Source of the DNA: Actinobacteria bacterium ATB1
Lineage (GTDB): Bacteria > Actinomycetota > Acidimicrobiia > UBA2766
DNA length: 5,303 nt
Direction: 5' to 3'
NCBI GenBank assembly: GCA_021404985.1
Contig: QWHP01000232.1
Coordinates: forward strand, 1-5,303
Both the position numbers and the translations under genes were made by a program. The notes below the pieces were generated by a model that was not told the DNA's origin, ran no database searches, and saw only the letters and a program-made list of their open reading frames with translations. Shown here piece by piece: positions 1-5,303 of the stretch (positions are counted from its first letter, which is position 1; each line of letters opens with the position of its first letter).

Positions 1-2055
<2,055 letters not shown>

Positions 2056-2588
2056 CCGGCGACTCCTTCGAGTTTGATCTGGTGCCCCCCGGATGGCTGA
2101 CGACGCGGGCGCTGAGCTGGCTCCGACCCTCCGGTTACGGCAGCGATTGTGCCATATCACCGCCACGCTGCCCAGCAGGGGAGCCTCGGTGACGAGGGGT
2201 TCGCAGCCCATAAGGTCAAGCTGCTGGACTGACGAACGGTTCCGACTCACCAAGCGAGGAATCCAACTGGCTGCCAACCCCTTCCGGGTCTTTCTCCCCG
2301 GCGCGCCGAGTGGGTCGTCGGCCTCACAGAACAGGATCTCGGAGAGCCCGGATCGGGTTTGCGCCTACCGCGTCGACGCGAGGTGGGCGAGCAGACCCCA
2401 CGCCTCGGCGCCTTTGGGTGGCGGTGCGGCAACGCCGTCGACAGCACGACCGGCCTGCCCGGGAGACGCACCTCGATCTGCGTCATCCTTGGGTCTGCCA
2501 GGAGCCTCACCTGAGCGCTCCCAGTGAGGACCCCTGTGAGAGGCCCGCGCTGTTCGAAGTCCACCGGCAATCCGGGGTGCGTGCGTTG
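2056..2588. other. Stretch without a confident gene; one coding-like minus-strand segment
   Basis: This region holds the UvrA-like leader, including its ribosome binding site, and sequence I cannot assign. On the minus strand, 2564 down to about 2425 reads as a smooth frame starting VDFEQRGPLTGV and including IEVRLPGRPVVLSTALP, with roughly 80 percent G or C in third positions. After a possible one-base shift near 2417-2425 it would continue as GAEAWGLLAHLAS to a stop at 2365. There is no ribosome binding site in front of it and I do not recognise the family. It could be a broken small gene like its neighbours, or chance. An imperfect hairpin with arms 2505-2510 and 2524-2529 encloses the palindrome GAGCGCTC (2513-2520). 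No tRNA, promoter or repeat was found. Confidence 0.25.
2063..2069 (-). promoter_or_regulatory. Shine-Dalgarno for the UvrA-like gene
   Basis: The reverse strand reads GAAGGAG, followed by seven bases and then the GTG at 2055. This is close to the ideal anti-16S match and decides the start, since the frame stays open further upstream without a better-placed start. No convincing -35/-10 pair was found upstream. Confidence 0.75.
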
Positions 2589-2860
2589 TCAGGTTCCCGT
2601 GATCGGGTCGATGAAGGCGTGGAACCCCTGCTATGAAGTCGGCAGGGAGCCGCCGCATGTGGCGTGCTCTCTCACGGCTTGCTCGTCGTCGGCGATGTAG
2701 ACGCAGTAGTTCTTGTCGTCGGTGACGTAGCTGTGACTCCACTGCGCCCGGGGAGCCATGGAGGCGAGCCCTCGTTCGACTTCGCGCTGATGTCGTGGAG
2801 CTCGGGACCACTGAGGGGCCCGGCACCGAGGATGCTCCGTTCGATCACATATCTGGGCAC
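2589..2860 (-). pseudogene. DUF4242 (SCO4226-like) small protein gene, disrupted by about three single-base indels
   Basis: This is a remnant of a protein of about 90 residues of the DUF4242 family, small ferredoxin-like-fold proteins whose studied member SCO4226 binds nickel. The cellular role of the family is largely unknown. From the GTG at 2860 the reverse strand reads VPRYVIERSILGAG and ELHDISAKSNE, the typical N-terminus. Near 2766-2771 one base appears lost. The family core then follows in the next frame as AQWSHSYVTDDKNYCVYIADDE and AVREHATCGG. Near 2645-2648 a second base appears lost: restoring one T turns the read GGSLP into the family motif GGFPAD. Without it the frame hits TAG at 2631-2633. 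Near 2621-2625 one extra base would restore the ending FIDPITGT before TGA at 2589-2591. The total of 272 bases is one short of an intact 273-base frame. Length, motif order and ending all fit one gene. It lies divergent from the broken arcC. Confidence 0.78.
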
Positions 2861-2866
2861 TTGCCG

Positions 2867-2870
2867 CTCC
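2867..2870 (-). promoter_or_regulatory. Shine-Dalgarno of the DUF4242 gene
   Basis: The reverse strand reads GGAG, then six bases (CGGCAA), then the GTG at 2860. Good spacing supports this start and shows that the translation signal is still intact although the reading frame is broken. Confidence 0.55.
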
Positions 2871-3055
2871 GTCCACGTCGGTGTCGTTTGCATCTGGACC
2901 CACCCTGCAGGCGGACCGTGTGACCAGGCGTGTGAACCGTGGGTTCCTTCGGATGTTGAGGAACGACGTCGAGAACCTGACGAGATCGACGGGCGGAGGC
3001 CGACGCTGTGCGGGAATGCATCCGCAGCAGGCCTTGGCCCTGGGACCGAGGGCTC

Positions 3056-3084
3056 TTGCGGGTGTACCCGTTCCGCCCTACAGT
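3056..3084 (+). promoter_or_regulatory. Candidate sigma-70-type promoter for arcC
   Basis: TTGCGG (3056-3061) and TACAGT (3079-3084) are separated by exactly 17 bases. They match the -35 and -10 consensus at three and four of six positions. Transcription would start near 3091, about 33 bases before the arcC GTG at 3124. An AGAAGG at 3107-3112 could be the ribosome site, though its 11-base spacing is long. The rest of the divergent gap (2861-3055) shows only a weak inverted repeat, GTTCCT/AGGAAC, at 2943-2964. Confidence 0.4.
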
Positions 3085-3123
3085 CCCAGACTCGACCAGC
3101 TCCGGCAGAAGGCCCGGTACCCG

Positions 3124-4057
3124 GTGAAGAGGGTCGTCGTCGCCCTCGGCGGCAACGCCTTGCTGCGGCGCGGGGAACCCATGACGCACGAGAACCAGCG
3201 TGCCAACGTGGCCGTGGCCTGTGCACATCTCGCGCCGAACGCGACTCACGAACTTGTGGTCTCGCACGGCAATGGCCCGCAGATCGGCCTGCTCGGCTGG
3301 AAAGAGCCGCCTTCGAGGCTGTTCCTCCCTACCAGCTCGACGTGCTCGGTGCCGAGACTCAGGGCATGATCGGCTATCTCATCGAGCCGGAGCTCAGGAA
3401 CAGGCTCGGAGTCGGGCGATCCGTGGCGACGTTGCTCACGATGATCGGGGTCGACCCGGACGACCCCGCGTTCGCGGACCCGAGCAAGCCGATAGGTCCC
3501 CTCTACTCGGCAGACAAGGCGGCTGCGCTCGAGCGCGAGCGTGGCTGGACCTTCCCACCGACGGCGACCGCCATCGCCGCGTCGTGCCGTCGCCGGCACC
3601 CAAGAAGGTCCTCGAACAGCACCAGATCGCGTGGTTGCTCGACGCCGACTGCGTGGTCGTCTGCGCCGGAGGCGGCGGAATTCCCACGGCGTACGATGCC
3701 GACGGCCACCTGCACGGGGTCGAGGCGGTGATCGACAAGGACCACGCGGGCGCACTGCTCGCCCGGGACCTCGGCGCGGACGTATTCGTGATGGCGACCG
3801 ACGTACCCGCCGCCTGTCGCAATTTCGGGACCCCGGACCAAAAGGCGGTGACCGAGGCCCACCCCGACTCGATCCTCGCCGGACACGCAGGCGAGTTCGC
3901 CGCCGGGTCGATGCTCCCCAAGGTCACGGCCGCATGCGACTTCGCCCGCGCCACCGTGAATCCCACCGTCATCGGCCGGCTCGCCGATATCGAGGACCTC
4001 GTCTCGGGCACGTCCGGCACCCGCATCTCGACGGACGCCCGCGGTGTCGTCACATAA
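3124..4057 (+). pseudogene. arcC: Carbamate kinase (ArcC), disrupted by two single-base frameshifts
   Basis: Carbamate kinase makes ATP and carbamate from carbamoyl phosphate and ADP, usually as the last step of the arginine deiminase or purine/agmatine catabolic routes, in the cytoplasm. From the GTG at 3124 the first frame gives VKRVVVALGGNALLRRGEPM and SHGNGPQIGLL (3262-3294). Near 3297 one base is missing. The second frame continues EAVPPYQLDVLGAETQGMIG, then VDPDDPAF, PIGPLYS and GWTFP. Near 3557-3560 another base is missing. The third frame gives DGDRHRRVVPSPAPKK, CAGGGGIPT (3662-3688), VIDKD (3728-3742), FGTPDQKA and FAAGSMLPKV, ending at TAA 4055-4057. The joined product of about 311 residues matches normal family length. 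The stretch ATDVPAACRNF departs from the usual ATDVDAVY-type sequence, which may reflect relaxed selection. No other arc genes are in view. It may be a true pseudogene or an intact gene hidden by sequence errors. No classic slippery heptamer sits at either shift. Confidence 0.88.
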
Positions 4058-4098
4058 CCCCCCGGCCCAGGGCACGGGTGAACGCTGCGGCGCGCGCC

Positions 4099-4129
4099 GT
4101 CGAGGATCGGTCGCCGGCTCTGCCTCGAC
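4099..4129 (+). terminator. Hairpin 42 bases after the arcC stop, possible terminator
   Basis: GTCGAGG (4099-4105) and CCTCGAC (4123-4129) form a perfect seven-pair stem. A smaller CGG/CCG hairpin lies inside the 17-base loop. There is no T tract after it, which is common for GC-rich actinobacterial terminators, so the assignment rests on position and stem only. Confidence 0.3.
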
Positions 4130-4214
4130 CGAATGGACGGCCCGCGGACGGAGATCGTACGACGCGCCTCGCACAGTTCGCTTGCTCTCGAGGACGCTGT
4201 TCTCTGTTCCTATC

Positions 4215-4242
4215 GTGGGCGAGCCGCAAGCGGGCCGCCCAC
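4215..4242. terminator. Strong two-part hairpin, possible bidirectional terminator
   Basis: GTGGGCG (4215-4221) pairs perfectly with CGCCCAC (4236-4242). Inside, after a two-by-two mismatch, CCG and CGG close a CAAG tetraloop. It lies about midway between two convergent genes, 157 bases past the arcC stop and 136 bases past the methyltransferase stop, where a shared terminator would be expected. No T run follows on either strand. Confidence 0.4.
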
Positions 4243-4378
4243 AACCGCCAGCCACCAAGTGACGCGCACCTCGCCGGCTGTCAGACCACGAAAGGGGATG
4301 TCGAGATTCGCGTTCGGCGCGCCCCTCCTGAAGCGACTCCTGCGCAGGCTCGACAGAATCCGCATGCGGGAGCTGTGA

Positions 4379-4999
4379 TCATCTGACCCCAGCCGGGCGA
4401 ACCAGCCGGCCGATCCGCGGGACGAAGCGTCCGATGTCTGAGGCGTAGGCCCGCCACTCCTCGCCGTGGACACGAAGCAGGTATGGCTCTTCCAGGCGCC
4501 TCACCTGAAGTTCGAGCCCGGCCAGCACTGAGACCACGCCAGCGAAGGACAGCACGGTGGGGACCATCAAAGGCGCACCGGTGACGAGAACGATCCTGGA
4601 CGAATACACGGGGTTGCGGACGACACGGAAGGGCCCGCTGGTCACCAGCCTCGTGCGGTCCGCGTCGTTCACGTCGACCCGCCAGCTCTCACCCATAGTC
4701 ACGACCGCCCACTGGGTTGCCGCGAAACCCACTATGGCGAGGGCAGCGCAGGCGAGCCGCGCTGGACCGGGCACCGGCGAGAATGGGTGCACGACCTCGG
4801 CCACTTCGAGGGCGGCCGCCAGCGCGACGCACAGGAAGCCGACCAGCCAGCACTCGCCGATCCACCACTCCTCGGAGAGCGGTCTGCGGTACAGGCCGCG
4901 CAACACGCTGTAGCCGGTACGCCGATACTGCAACCAGCCCTGCAGTCCCAAGCCGACGGCGAGGAACAGGCCCAACATCGCCAGCGCGAGGGCCGCCAC
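4379..4999 (-). CDS. Isoprenylcysteine carboxyl methyltransferase (ICMT)-family integral membrane protein
   Basis: This is an intact frame of 206 residues, normal for bacterial members. ICMT-fold enzymes transfer a methyl group from S-adenosylmethionine to a membrane-embedded substrate. The bacterial substrate is unknown because prenylated CaaX proteins are not expected here. Hydrophobic segments lie at about 1-21, 51-70, 80-100 and 136-163. The C-terminal methyltransferase region shows MGESWRVDV (102-110), TSGPFRVVRNPVY (120-132), RRLEEPYLLRVHGEEW (167-182) and GRFVPR (190-195), the order expected for the SAM-binding pocket and the conserved Glu/Arg/Trp-bearing tail. The GTG at 4999 is preferred: GAGAGGAG lies four bases upstream, and relatives begin almost directly with the first membrane helix. 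The alternative GTG at 5035 would add twelve residues (VPVPDRPKERRV) but has no clear ribosome site. The next gene on this strand ends 241 bases upstream, so it is probably transcribed alone. It converges on arcC. Confidence 0.88.
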   Translation of the reverse strand: MAALALAMLGLFLAVGLGLQGWLQYRRTGYSVLRGLYRRPLSEEWWIGECWLVGFLCVALAAALEVAEVVHPFSPVPGPARLACAALAIVGFAATQWAVVTMGESWRVDVNDADRTRLVTSGPFRVVRNPVYSSRIVLVTGAPLMVPTVLSFAGVVSVLAGLELQVRRLEEPYLLRVHGEEWRAYASDIGRFVPRIGRLVRPAGVR

Positions 5000-5033
5000 G
5001 ACTCTCCTCTCTTTCGGCCTATCCGGAACCGGC

Positions 5034-5048
5034 ACCGTGCGGCACGGT
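5034..5048. promoter_or_regulatory. Perfect inverted repeat upstream of the methyltransferase gene, possible operator
   Basis: ACCGTG (5034-5039) and CACGGT (5043-5048) are a perfect six-base inverted repeat around CGG. It overlaps the alternative GTG at 5035 and lies about 35 to 49 bases upstream of the preferred start at 4999, a position suited to a regulator binding over the leader. A weak -10-like TAGAAC is upstream of it on the minus strand (5057-5062) without a clear -35. Confidence 0.25.
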
Positions 5049-5147
5049 CACTCGCTGTTCTACCGGAGGGTGGCGGGAGGTTCCGAGCCGGAGCGGGCGC
5101 CGGATGCCCGTGGCAGCGCCCGTCGCGACCAGAGGAGAGATCGAGAA

Positions 5148-5162
5148 ACACGTCCGCCGTGT
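5148..5162 (-). terminator. Weak terminator candidate for the gene entering from the right
   Basis: On the reverse strand ACACG-GCGGA-CGTGT forms a five-pair stem. It is followed by the pyrimidine-rich run TTCTCGATCTCTCCTCT. It lies about 80 bases downstream of the stop at 5241. The stem is short, so this is only a possibility. Confidence 0.25.
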
Positions 5163-5240
5163 GAGTGCCACCCACGCCTCCGCTGACCCGAATACGGGAC
5201 TACGTCACATTGCGCCGCCTGGTATCGAGGCGATGATCTG

Positions 5241-5303
5241 TCACCGCCCTCCCCACGTGGCGATGTAGGGAGCGAGGACGTCGGCGAGCACTTCTTGCCG
5301 CGG
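5241..5303 (-). CDS. Possible C-terminal tail of an unidentified protein, cut by the window edge
   Basis: The reverse strand reads PRQEVLADVLAPYIATWGGR and then TGA at 5241-5243. Sixteen of twenty codons end in G or C, and the residue mix looks like a normal amphipathic C-terminal helix. Twenty residues are too few to name a family. It may be chance: other frames are also open here, but their composition looks less protein-like. Confidence 0.35.
   Translation of the reverse strand, partial: PRQEVLADVLAPYIATWGGR

Larger units (their letters stand above)
4058..4378. other. Convergent intergenic region between arcC and the methyltransferase
   Basis: Apart from the two hairpins listed separately, this 321-base gap contains the 10-base palindromes CCTGCGCAGG (4339-4348) and CCGCATGCGG (4360-4369). 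It also contains a possible 26-codon open frame on the plus strand at 4298-4378 (see findings). No recognisable protein family, RNA gene or mobile element was seen on either strand. Confidence 0.5.

Noticed and set aside
2196..2220. Possible tRNA T-arm (GGGGTTCGCAGCCC)
   Set aside because: The stem pairs over only about three bases and no matching anticodon arm, D arm or acceptor stem surrounds it.
3295..3306. Programmed -1 frameshifting in arcC at TGG AAA GAG
   Set aside because: The frame context does not give a canonical X XXY YYZ slippery site, carbamate kinases are not known to use recoding, and a second unrelated shift follows 260 bases later.
2664..3731. Plus-strand frame of 355 codons treated as one gene
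   Set aside because: Only its central part (about 3300-3557) matches carbamate kinase. The first half is antisense to the DUF4242 remnant and the intergenic region.
5187..5198. CCCG-AATA-CGGG small hairpin
   Set aside because: A four-pair stem is too short to call a terminator or operator in GC-rich DNA.
4717..5268. Plus-strand frame of 183 codons
   Set aside because: It is mostly antisense to the methyltransferase, very Arg/Pro-rich, and has no family resemblance.

Overview
The window is GC-rich throughout, and its coding frames strongly prefer G or C in the third codon position. Two starts that are GTG with a good Shine-Dalgarno, together with the gene families present, suggest a high-GC actinobacterium or a metagenome contig from one. 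The species cannot be fixed from this sequence.

Layout from left to right. (1) Positions 1-2055, minus strand: the first 685 codons of a UvrA-family tandem ABC ATPase of the short type that lacks the UvrB-binding insertion (UvrA2/DrrC-like). It is intact as far as visible and runs off the left edge. (2) Positions 2056-2588: no confident gene, only a coding-like stretch of unknown nature. (3) Positions 2589-2860, minus: a small DUF4242 (SCO4226-like) gene broken by about three single-base indels. (4) Positions 2861-3123: a divergent intergenic region with a plausible sigma-70-type promoter facing right. (5) Positions 3124-4057, plus: a carbamate kinase (arcC) gene broken by two single-base losses, with most family motifs still readable across three frames. 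(6) Positions 4058-4378: a convergent intergenic region with two strong hairpins. (7) Positions 4379-4999, minus: an intact isoprenylcysteine carboxyl methyltransferase-family membrane protein. (8) Positions 5241-5303, minus: a possible C-terminal tail of another gene entering from the right.

The genes do not form an evident pathway or operon. The most notable feature is that all frame damage lies between about 2.62 and 3.56 kb. The flanking UvrA-like gene (over 2 kb) and the methyltransferase gene (over 0.6 kb) are cleanly open. This means either a local pair of decaying genes or a local stretch of poor sequence. I found no CRISPR array, insertion sequence, tRNA or rRNA, and no convincing sign of an undescribed system.
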